A DNA stretch of 28,294 bases from GCA-016699975 sp964515255 (GTDB taxonomy: Bacteria; Patescibacteriota; Minisyncoccia; Moranbacterales; UBA1568): contig CAZETL010000004.1 in the NCBI GenBank assembly GCA_964515255.1, forward strand, positions 1-28,294. Reading direction: 5' to 3'. Shown here piece by piece: positions 1 through 5,972 of this stretch; within the stretch, counting starts at the first letter, position 1, and every line of letters starts with the position of its first letter. Both the position numbers and the translations under genes were made by a program. The notes beneath the pieces were generated by a model, which saw nothing but the letters and a program-made list of their open reading frames with translations, had not been told where the DNA came from and ran no database searches.

Positions 1-64
1 CCACCCAACACCAAAACAAACAAAAAAAAAAAAAAAACAACAACCAAAAACAACACCCCCCAAA
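1..64. other. A/C-only low-complexity edge, likely assembly artefact
   Basis: The first 64 bases contain no G and no T; the first G is at 65. They include a 15-base A run. Reading on in the frame of the hydrogenase small subunit gives a nonsense Lys/Thr/Asn/Pro stretch, while believable protein starts only around position 67. This composition does not match any other part of the window and sits at the extreme edge, which fits a sequencing or assembly artefact. A genuine simple repeat is less likely. Confidence 0.7.
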
Positions 65-252
65 GAAACGCAAATCCGGCGGAACTCAAGGACAAAATAA
101 AATTCCTTCTCGACCGATTCAATCAGGGCGAGAAAGTAAAAAAACTTGATGAGGTAGTCGCCGTGGACGAACGGGTCCAGGGTTGCCCCATGACCGAGAC
201 TGCCTTCCTCGCCGTCGTAGACAAAATGCTCAAAGAATTCGAGATTGCATAG
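1..252 (+). CDS. NiFe hydrogenase small (delta) subunit, C-terminal fragment
   Basis: Frame 1 is open from the window edge to the TAG at 250-252. From about position 67 it reads as the C-terminus of the small subunit of a cytoplasmic NiFe hydrogenase (HydD/sulfhydrogenase delta type, 20-kDa oxidoreductase fold). A helix reading KDKIKFLLDRFNQG is followed by a VAVDERVQGCPMTE segment. In this family the Gly-Cys-Pro in that segment carries a cysteine ligand of a 4Fe-4S cluster that relays electrons from the active site in the large subunit. The 5' part is missing and the first ~64 bases are unreliable. The large subunit lies downstream at 1665, separated by an MFS gene. The call rests on a short segment, but the matching large subunit supports it. 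Confidence 0.72.
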   Translation, partial: PPNTKTNKKKKKTTTKNNTPQRNANPAELKDKIKFLLDRFNQGEKVKKLDEVVAVDERVQGCPMTETAFLAVVDKMLKEFEIA

Positions 253-319
253 AGCGAGTCCTTCGGAAACTCGGTCAGAAAAATACAATGAAATCACTAT
301 CGAAGAAGTATTCTTTCGA

Positions 320-1567
320 ATGGTTTTTATGTTTCCACAAATGTCCAAGCAATCAGATACACATCTTCAGAAACTCCAATCGAATATCTGGAAATACTAT
401 GTCATGCGAATCTTCGCAAAAAGACTTGTTTTTCCAATTCTGACGATATTCCTCGTTCGAAACAGCCTTTCGCCATCAGAAATTGGAATCGTATTCGCCG
501 TTGGAACATTGGTCGGTTTGCTTCTTGAAGTCCCAAGCGGCACAATTGCCGACCGGATTGGAAGAAAAGCATCCCTCTTCATTTCCTTCATTATCCAGGC
601 TATAAGCATGGCAACACTCGGATTCTCGACGGAATTCTGGGGACTTCTCATTGGAAATGCACTCTACTACATCGGAACCAGTCTCCTGACCGGAACACAC
701 GAAGCATTTATCTATGAAACGCTTCATGAACTAAACCAGGAAAAAAACTTGAAGAAAGTTGTCGGGAAAGCGCTCTTCATCTCCCAAATCGTTACTGGCA
801 TTCTCTTTGTCGGCGTTCCAATACTCGCAAGATATTCGCTTTCGCTCCCATTCTTCATCAATGCCATCGTCTTTCTTGGAGTAAGTGCTCTCATCGCAAG
901 CTTTATTGAACCAAAACAAGCAAAAAGCGTCGCAAAACAGGAAGCCATTCCCAATGTATCCGCCTTAAGGAGCTTCCTTTCGAACCGCACACTTCTTTCG
1001 TTCAGCCTCACACTCGGAGCACTCAGCGGTGCAAACATGATATTGGAGGATTTCCGCCAAATGTACCTCGATTTCATTCACCTCGATCTCGCTTTCTTCG
1101 GTCTGGTATATCTTGCCCTCCGATTCCTAACAGGATTTGCCGGAACAAAAACTGAGTGGCTAGAAAAAAAAATCGGAAAAACGGCCACGCTATTCACGCT
1201 CCCAGGAATCTCTCTCGCAACCTACATCGGACTTTCCCTCTTCGACACCTGGTTCGGACTTCTCTTTGTTGCACTCGATGGAATCATGAATGGGCTGCTT
1301 CGTCCGATCGAACAAGAATATCTTCAAGAAATGGTACACGGAGAGAAGCGCGTTACTATGCTCTCCATTGATAATTTGATTGAGGGGCTATTTAGATCAG
1401 GAGCAAGCCTCCTTGGAGGGTTTGTCATTCAAAAATTCGGAATTCAATCAGGATTCATCCTTTCTTTCGGAATCGTTCTTCTTCTTGCTTTGCCGCTACT
1501 CACACGGTTCATCTCCGCCAATGAGGATCAACTGCGTCGCGCAAACAAATCATCTCAACCAATTTAG
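320..1567 (+). CDS. MFS transporter
   Basis: This is a polytopic membrane protein of about 415 aa with roughly 11-12 hydrophobic segments. The major facilitator motif A is clear in the loop after the second membrane segment (GTIADRIGRKASLF, matching GxxADRxGRKxxL). The substrate cannot be read from the sequence. The frame is open from a TTG at 245 that would overlap the hydrogenase small subunit; ATGs at 320, 329 and 341 are more likely starts. None has a strong Shine-Dalgarno, and only a purine-rich GAAGAAG precedes 320. The gene sits between the two hydrogenase catalytic subunits, where none is expected. Its sequence looks more A/T-rich than the large-subunit gene, consistent with later insertion. 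Confidence 0.85.
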   Translation: MVFMFPQMSKQSDTHLQKLQSNIWKYYVMRIFAKRLVFPILTIFLVRNSLSPSEIGIVFAVGTLVGLLLEVPSGTIADRIGRKASLFISFIIQAISMATLGFSTEFWGLLIGNALYYIGTSLLTGTHEAFIYETLHELNQEKNLKKVVGKALFISQIVTGILFVGVPILARYSLSLPFFINAIVFLGVSALIASFIEPKQAKSVAKQEAIPNVSALRSFLSNRTLLSFSLTLGALSGANMILEDFRQMYLDFIHLDLAFFGLVYLALRFLTGFAGTKTEWLEKKIGKTATLFTLPGISLATYIGLSLFDTWFGLLFVALDGIMNGLLRPIEQEYLQEMVHGEKRVTMLSIDNLIEGLFRSGASLLGGFVIQKFGIQSGFILSFGIVLLLALPLLTRFISANEDQLRRANKSSQPI

Positions 1568-1585
1568 AAAATTTGTAAAAAGAAC

Positions 1586-1614
1586 TTTCTTTTTCATTGC
1601 AAACTCTCTACAAT
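1586..1614 (+). promoter_or_regulatory. possible promoter for the hydrogenase large subunit
   Basis: A good -10 box (TACAAT, 1609-1614) lies about 50 bases before the large-subunit start. The -35 position at 17-base spacing is only TTTCTT, so this is a weak prediction. It overlaps a short A/T-rich inverted repeat (AAAAAGAA / TTCTTTTT, about 1577-1594) just after the MFS stop, which might act as a poor terminator. A local promoter would let the large subunit be expressed despite the intervening MFS gene. Confidence 0.35.
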
Positions 1615-1664
1615 GAAGACGCATTTCGTTTTATGTATTCTCGTCCCATTCTAATCCTATTCCC

Positions 1665-3041
1665 ATGCACCAGATATCCGAACTCAGCCAGTTCTCGATC
1701 GACGAAATTACCAAAGTAGAAGGCGCCGCCGGCTTAAATGTATTCCTCGAAAACGGAAAAGTGAAAAAAGTCGAGTTCGCCATCAAAGAATTCAAACGGT
1801 TTTACACGCACGCGATGGAAGGAAAGCCGATCGCCGCAATCCCTCAGTTACTCGCCCGCATCTGCGGCACCTGCTCAAACGCTCATCTCCTCGCAAGCAT
1901 CGAAGCAGTTGAGAAAACGGTCGGCATCACGCCGAGCGAACAAACCCTGCTCCTCCGCACTCTCACCTATCACGGACTCATCATCCGAGACCATGCGCTC
2001 CACCTCTACCTCTTCTGTCTGCCGGATATGTTCGGCAAAGATTCCCTTCTTGGTTTTGATGACGACGATCCCGTTCAGCATCAACTCCTCCACGACGCCT
2101 TCGCCGTGAAAGCGGCCGGAAACCACCTCGCCATCATCGTCGCGGGACGCAGCGTGCACGCGCCGCTTCCCATGCCTGGCGGCTTCGGAAAGATTCCCGA
2201 CAAAAAATCCATTGCGGAAGTAATCATTGAGCTCGAGAATATTCGCCCGGCAGTGCTCCGCCTCATCAAAGTTTTTACCGACGATCCGTCATCGCTCGTC
2301 CGGAAGAGCAATTATGCCGCTCTCCGCAATCCGAAATTCTCCTACCTCGAAGGCGACCTCTGGGACATGAAAGGCTTCGTCGTAAACGAAGCGGGTTACC
2401 GCGACCATCTCGAGCACGTCGTGCTTCCCTATTCACAGGCCTCCGCCTACACTTTCAACGGCGAGACGTATCGCGTCGGCGCAATCGCGCGCCTCAATAT
2501 CAATAGCTCAGGTCTCCATCCGCGCACCAAGCACGATGCTGCGGAAGCACTCGGTCTCTTCCCTTCCGACAATATTTTCCACAACAATCTCGCACAAGCA
2601 ATAGAAATCCTCCACTCTATCGATGAATCGATTGACCTCTTGAAACAAACGGCTTTCCAGCCCGAACCGCCGCAAAAACTCGTCCCAAAGGCCGGGGTCG
2701 GTGTCGGACTCGTCGAAGCGCCCCGCGGCGCGCTCTACCACAAGCTCGAGGTGAATGACAAAGGCATCGTCGAGCGGGGCGAGGTCGTCGTCCCGACAGG
2801 ACAAAACCAAATCGCCATCGAACTCGACCTCATGCAGTTTATCAACGAGCACCTCGACATGGATGAGAAAGACATGAAACTCGAATGCGAGAAAATCATC
2901 CGCGCCTACGACCCCTGCATGAGCTGCGGCGCGCACTTTCTCGAGCTCAAAGTAAGCAAGGACGGAAAGCCCCTCAAAAAAATCGCCTCGAAACCCACCG
3001 GGAAAATCTCCCGGAAAAAACACGCGCATCGCCATAAATAG
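1665..3041 (+). CDS. hydA: NiFe hydrogenase large (alpha) subunit, group 3b/sulfhydrogenase type
   Basis: This 458-aa catalytic subunit carries both cysteine pairs that bind the NiFe site. The L1 motif RICGTCSNAH is at residues 65-74, with Cys67 and Cys70. The L2 motif DPCMSCGAH is at residues 416-424, with Cys418 and Cys421. The overall length and the N-terminal KVEG motif fit cytoplasmic F420-nonreducing/NAD(P)-linked group 3 enzymes, which are bidirectional and reduce protons or oxidise H2 with NAD(P)(H). After His424, where maturation proteases cut, the protein continues for 34 residues and ends in a Lys/His-rich stretch (KKHAHRHK). I recall a very short tail in the Pyrococcus enzyme. The small-subunit end is upstream and a maturation protease is convergent downstream. 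The exact subgroup is an inference. Confidence 0.92.
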   Translation: MHQISELSQFSIDEITKVEGAAGLNVFLENGKVKKVEFAIKEFKRFYTHAMEGKPIAAIPQLLARICGTCSNAHLLASIEAVEKTVGITPSEQTLLLRTLTYHGLIIRDHALHLYLFCLPDMFGKDSLLGFDDDDPVQHQLLHDAFAVKAAGNHLAIIVAGRSVHAPLPMPGGFGKIPDKKSIAEVIIELENIRPAVLRLIKVFTDDPSSLVRKSNYAALRNPKFSYLEGDLWDMKGFVVNEAGYRDHLEHVVLPYSQASAYTFNGETYRVGAIARLNINSSGLHPRTKHDAAEALGLFPSDNIFHNNLAQAIEILHSIDESIDLLKQTAFQPEPPQKLVPKAGVGVGLVEAPRGALYHKLEVNDKGIVERGEVVVPTGQNQIAIELDLMQFINEHLDMDEKDMKLECEKIIRAYDPCMSCGAHFLELKVSKDGKPLKKIASKPTGKISRKKHAHRHK

Positions 3042-3065
3042 ATTCTGCCCCAAGATGCAAGAAAA

Positions 3066-3098
3066 AACGCCGTCCCGTTCGGGCGGCGTTTTGGTTTT
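3066..3098. terminator. bidirectional intrinsic terminator between convergent operons
   Basis: AACGCCG (3066-3072) pairs with CGGCGTT (3084-3090) and CCC with GGG, leaving one bulged T and a GTTC loop. On the plus strand TTGGTTTT follows, ending the large-subunit transcript. On the minus strand the hairpin is followed by TTTTTT, ending the membrane-protein/protease operon. Confidence 0.85.
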
Positions 3099-3134
3099 AC
3101 TTCATCTCCTCACGTGACCCTTCCGAGAGGGACT

Positions 3135-3536
3135 CTACACGCGAGGCGCGATACCAGCTGAGGCAAGAGCAGCTGAGCATGCCATGAAGAGAAGAATCGG
3201 TTCCATAGAAGCAGGCTGACATACGAGAGAAAGCGCAGTCAAACAACTGAAAACGAGCATCAGCCCCATTCTCACTGACACAAACAGAAAACCTTGCTGC
3301 TTCGGCATAATCCCGCATAGATGGTCAACAAGCTTGCCGACAAGGAAACCCGCTGCAAAAGAAGCTGACACAACCAGCAAACTGCCCAGTACAATTCGCC
3401 ACCACGGATACCCCTTTTGCATCCCGGTAAGCATGATGAGCGGTATAGAGACAAACCCGAAACCGACAAACCATTGCTGGGTAATGAACAGAAACGCCGA
3501 TCTTCTCCATTCCCGAGAACAAATCTTGGAACTCAT
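3135..3536 (-). CDS. small membrane protein of unknown function (133 aa)
   Basis: I do not recognise this protein. It shows about four hydrophobic segments after a basic N-terminus (MSSKICSREWRRS), including one near residues 45-65 and two in the C-terminal half, so it is probably an integral membrane protein with a cytoplasmic N-terminus. Its ATG overlaps the stop of the upstream gene in an ATGA (3533-3536), the usual sign of translational coupling. The two proteins probably work together. It is the last gene of the operon that includes the hydrogenase protease and is followed by the shared terminator at 3066-3098. A role linked to the hydrogenase is suggested only by position. Confidence 0.7.
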   Translation of the reverse strand: MSSKICSREWRRSAFLFITQQWFVGFGFVSIPLIMLTGMQKGYPWWRIVLGSLLVVSASFAAGFLVGKLVDHLCGIMPKQQGFLFVSVRMGLMLVFSCLTALSLVCQPASMEPILLFMACSAALASAGIAPRV

Positions 3537-4003
3537 ATCCTCTCTCCTCTACCGGAAGTTGCCTCCCGATGCCAGAATATCCGCGGCGCAAACCCGAAAA
3601 TACCGAGAAACGCCGCGAGTGACACAAGAAGCAATGCAATTATTGCCATCCCAAAAACCGGGAGGGGACTCTGCAATGCGTCCAGAATCTGAATCAAAAT
3701 AACGACAAGCGGAAACCAAGGAAGAAGCACGAACACAGACAGTAGAAACCGAATCCATGGAAGAACAGCTTGGTCGATCCTTCCACTATTTGCGCGATAT
3801 TTCCTCACTTCCCAAAAATGATGAGAAGCATCCGCCGCAAAGGTAAGGGCAGCAATGGAAGTCGCAAGGAGAACAGACATCGCCGCCCAGGAAGCATTCA
3901 GCTTCAGCCCGGACAGAAATACCACAAGCAACGACGGGAGACCGAAGAAATACATCCATTTCAGGATATTCCGGGAGAAAACATTCGACGGTGAGCATGG
4001 CAT
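3533..4003 (-). CDS. membrane protein of unknown function (156 aa)
   Basis: I do not recognise this protein. It has about four hydrophobic segments (near residues 16-32, 40-57, 83-108 and 117-138) separated by short charged loops, one of which reads HHFWEVRKYRANSGR. It starts two bases after the stop of the maturation protease gene and its own stop overlaps the next start (ATGA), so the three genes are tightly coupled. An uncharacterised membrane partner of the hydrogenase system is possible. Nothing in the sequence shows quinone, haem or metal binding clearly enough to claim it. Confidence 0.72.
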   Translation of the reverse strand: MPCSPSNVFSRNILKWMYFFGLPSLLVVFLSGLKLNASWAAMSVLLATSIAALTFAADASHHFWEVRKYRANSGRIDQAVLPWIRFLLSVFVLLPWFPLVVILIQILDALQSPLPVFGMAIIALLLVSLAAFLGIFGFAPRIFWHREATSGRGERI

Positions 4004-4005
4004 TG

Positions 4006-4422
4006 TTAAAGACCTCCGGCAGAAAATTTCGCAAGCTCCCGGATCACATCCGGAAGCGCCTGTTTCTCGGTCGCACCCTCTGGTACGCCGAGAATCTTCG
4101 GTTCAAAGGACGGGTCGAGCTTCTTCGCAAGAAGAAGCAGCGTTGCAAGGTCGTAGTCGTGCGCCGTCGTCCCGGTATTGCGGGAACGAGCGACATCATC
4201 AATCGAAATCCACGACACTCTGTCAAGCCCCCGAACCGTGTCGAGAATAACCCATCTTCCGCGCTTCGGCAAATCTATTTCATTGGGATCTTCAATCGTG
4301 AAACGAAGATCCGGAAATCGCTTCCGAAGCTCCGGAATCACCCGAATCGGGACTGAGTCTCCCGGCAAATCAGGATTGCCAAAGACCGAGATAACAAGGG
4401 ATTCATTATTCGCCATACGCAT
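4006..4422 (-). CDS. hydrogenase maturation protease (M52/HycI family)
   Basis: This 138-aa protein matches the small Ni-dependent endopeptidases that clip the C-terminal tail of NiFe large subunits once nickel is inserted. The N-terminal strand and loop read VFGNPDLPGDS (GN at 15-16, Asp22). The central Asp is in ILDTVRG (Asp61) and the family His lies in AHDYDL (His88). Where HybD has Glu16, this protein has an Asp-Ser pair, a variant I associate with sulfhydrogenase-type proteases. The obvious substrate is the large subunit encoded convergently at 1665-3041. The start overlaps the upstream gene by 17 bases, and a second ATG two codons later is possible. Confidence 0.83.
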   Translation of the reverse strand: MRMANNESLVISVFGNPDLPGDSVPIRVIPELRKRFPDLRFTIEDPNEIDLPKRGRWVILDTVRGLDRVSWISIDDVARSRNTGTTAHDYDLATLLLLAKKLDPSFEPKILGVPEGATEKQALPDVIRELAKFSAGGL

Positions 4423-5173
4423 TGGAAAAAGCGACGCTCTTCAACGTGTACGCCCGAAGTCGGCGCACGGCGCTCTCTGACAATACCTCGCACGGGACTC
4501 CCCAATGAACGGAGATCCATCTGCCCGGCATGAGAAGGTCGATATCAATATCGGCGGAGAGATTCCTCGTGAGGCGGCGCGAGACAGCCGGACCGAGAGA
4601 TAATTTTCCCCGTCCATCCCGGAGAAGCGGCTCCGTCTCGATATCGATAAACGGGCCGGAAACCGACAGCACCTTCCCCCATGAGACAATGCATTCGGAA
4701 ACCGCATTCCAATCGCCGTCTTTCAAAAGTTCGTGCCCGGTCTCGCGCCAAATGTTCAAGACATGGAAAGAATGGTGCGGGAATCCGCCGCGAACCACTT
4801 TGCTTCCCACCCGGTCAAAACGGTCGCGGCCGACTCTCCGTTTCACCTCGAGCGCATCGAGAAGCCCGAGATATTTTCGCGGTGAGAAAGCGTCAAGCAG
4901 ATGATTCCCGATCCAATATGCCTCGACGACGCGGCTGTCAAAAGGATCCCGGATACCGTTCCCCTCGGCGATATGCGCGAGATAGGGGTACAGATTTTGA
5001 AACTTCGAGAGGATCGCCGAAAGCTGCGGGTCGCTTTCTCCGGCATCAAGATATTCCTTCACGGTTTTATTCGCATCCGGTCCGCAATAGTGGAGCCGAT
5101 TCGGACCAAAAGCGTATCGGCTGCATCGGAACACTCCATCCATAGTCAGAAAATATTCGAAACACTTCCCCAT
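4406..5173 (-). CDS. DUF6390-like protein, hydrogenase-associated
   Basis: The protein is about 255 aa with no membrane segment. Near its N-terminus it carries RYAFGPNRLHYCGPD, which I associate with the uncharacterised DUF6390 family. Further on are conserved-looking motifs with FPHHSFHVLN and HWGVPCEVLS, whose His and Cys residues could bind metal. The frame is open up to 5308, but a strong minus-strand terminator at 5203-5237 lies inside that extension. The start must therefore be after it: ATG 5173, or 5143 (MDGVFRCS). It overlaps the maturation protease gene by 17 bases, so a role in hydrogenase assembly or regulation is a reasonable guess. The molecular function is unknown. Confidence 0.7.
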   Translation of the reverse strand: MGKCFEYFLTMDGVFRCSRYAFGPNRLHYCGPDANKTVKEYLDAGESDPQLSAILSKFQNLYPYLAHIAEGNGIRDPFDSRVVEAYWIGNHLLDAFSPRKYLGLLDALEVKRRVGRDRFDRVGSKVVRGGFPHHSFHVLNIWRETGHELLKDGDWNAVSECIVSWGKVLSVSGPFIDIETEPLLRDGRGKLSLGPAVSRRLTRNLSADIDIDLLMPGRWISVHWGVPCEVLSESAVRRLRAYTLKSVAFSNAYGE

Positions 5174-5202
5174 ATACTCTATCGGAAAGAGTAAGAAGAA
5201 AC

Positions 5203-5237
5203 AAAAAAAAGCGCGCGACCACATTGGGATCGCGCGC
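5203..5237 (-). terminator. intrinsic terminator after the small gene at 5262-5477
   Basis: GCGCGCGA (5211-5218) pairs perfectly with TCGCGCGC (5230-5237) around an 11-base loop. On the minus strand the hairpin is followed by eight T residues. It closes the two-gene unit at 5262-5769 and shows that the next gene must start below 5203. Confidence 0.88.
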
Positions 5238-5261
5238 AGCAAACCGAAACAGCAATAGAGT

Positions 5262-5477
5262 TCACAACCGTCCGTAGTAAGGATCCCCGAAACGCCTCCG
5301 GTATTCATCCGGATTGTTCCAAGAAAGATCCATGCGTTCCCTCAAATCCCTCGCGCGTTTTTCTTCTCGTACTCGAAGAACTGCGGCCCGAACATCCGGA
5401 GAAGATTCCCAATACTCCACAGATCTGAACCTTGGAAATCCATTCCGTTCCTCAATCGAGTCGCCAAGACCTGCCAT
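5262..5477 (-). CDS. small hypothetical protein (71 aa)
   Basis: I do not recognise this protein. It is highly charged, Arg/Glu/Asp-rich, and probably soluble and helical in the middle (VRAAVLRVREEKRARDLRERMD), ending in a Tyr-rich tail (YYGRL). Translation is well supported by a GAGGAG Shine-Dalgarno eight bases before the ATG. The gene is directly followed by a strong terminator and is the second gene of a small unit that starts at the promoter near 5844-5872. Charge and size could suit a nucleic-acid-binding or small adaptor protein, but that is a guess. Confidence 0.7.
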   Translation of the reverse strand: MAGLGDSIEERNGFPRFRSVEYWESSPDVRAAVLRVREEKRARDLRERMDLSWNNPDEYRRRFGDPYYGRL

Positions 5478-5529
5478 AAGAAATTCTCCTCAAGGTTTTG
5501 ATTTTTCTTCTCCGCCTTCCAACCAATTC

Positions 5530-5769
5530 TTATTTTGAATTCTTTTCCGCGCCAACTACCTGGCGAGCGCGGTCCATGCATGCCCGAAGCCGCGACGCCT
5601 GCTCCGGAGAAAGTTCCCGGGAAATTCGTCCCCATTCACTTTCGAGAAGTTCAAGGAGTTCCCGAAGACATGCTTCGACATCGACCCTCTTCCCTTCGGC
5701 GTCGGCAAGTTCAAAAAACAATGCCGCACGAAGAAAAACGAGCAAAATCCGACCGCGGAACAGCCTCAT
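5530..5769 (-). CDS. small hypothetical protein (79 aa)
   Basis: I do not recognise this protein. It has a short hydrophobic N-terminus (residues 5-20) and then a charged, Leu/Glu-rich region that should form helices (VEACLRELLELLESEWGRI, followed by a second helix ending in CMDRARQVVG). A helical hairpin or dimeric coil is plausible. A GGGGGT ribosome binding site sits very close to the ATG. It is the first gene after the promoter at 5844-5872 and precedes the 71-aa gene by about 50 bases. Confidence 0.65.
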   Translation of the reverse strand: MRLFRGRILLVFLRAALFFELADAEGKRVDVEACLRELLELLESEWGRISRELSPEQASRLRACMDRARQVVGAEKNSK

Positions 5770-5789
5770 ACACCCCCCTTCTTGTTAAG

Positions 5790-5807
5790 GGACAAGAAAC
5801 TTTGTCC
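5790..5807 (-). promoter_or_regulatory. inverted repeat in the leader of the 79-aa gene
   Basis: GGACAA (5790-5795) pairs with TTGTCC (5802-5807) across a 6-base loop, in the predicted 5' untranslated region about 20 bases before the ATG. The segment ACAAG (5792-5796) could pair instead with CTTGT (5781-5785) near the ribosome binding site. Two exclusive hairpins or a protein operator are possible. The stems are short, so this is tentative. Confidence 0.3.
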
Positions 5808-5843
5808 ATCCTGTCAATCAGCACAGTAAAGGACAACACGAGT

Positions 5844-5872
5844 ATGTTACAATAAATTGTCAATTAAGTCAA
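5844..5872 (-). promoter_or_regulatory. promoter for the two small genes
   Basis: On the minus strand TTGACT (5867-5872) is followed after exactly 17 bases by TAACAT (5844-5849). This is a good sigma70-type promoter that directs transcription into the 79-aa gene about 70 bases downstream. It lies immediately after the terminator of the preceding operon. Confidence 0.65.
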
Positions 5873-5874
5873 AC

Positions 5875-5908
5875 AAAAAATCTGGGGAGATGTCCTCGAA
5901 GCATCCCC
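5875..5908 (-). terminator. intrinsic terminator of the MacAB-GH130 operon
   Basis: Read on the minus strand, GGGGATG pairs with CATCTCCCC with a two-base bulge, then AGATTTTTT follows. It lies about 65 bases after the stop of the last GH130 gene. Confidence 0.7.
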
Positions 5909-5972
5909 TCCTGCGAAAAGACTTCGAATATACGGGGTGCAACTATTCCTATATTCCCATTTATTCGGAACC

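Noticed and set aside
5174..5308. N-terminal extension of the DUF6390-like protein
   Set aside because: It would contain the intrinsic terminator at 5203-5237 and overlap the end of the previous gene; the added residues are Cys/Phe-rich and unlike a protein start.
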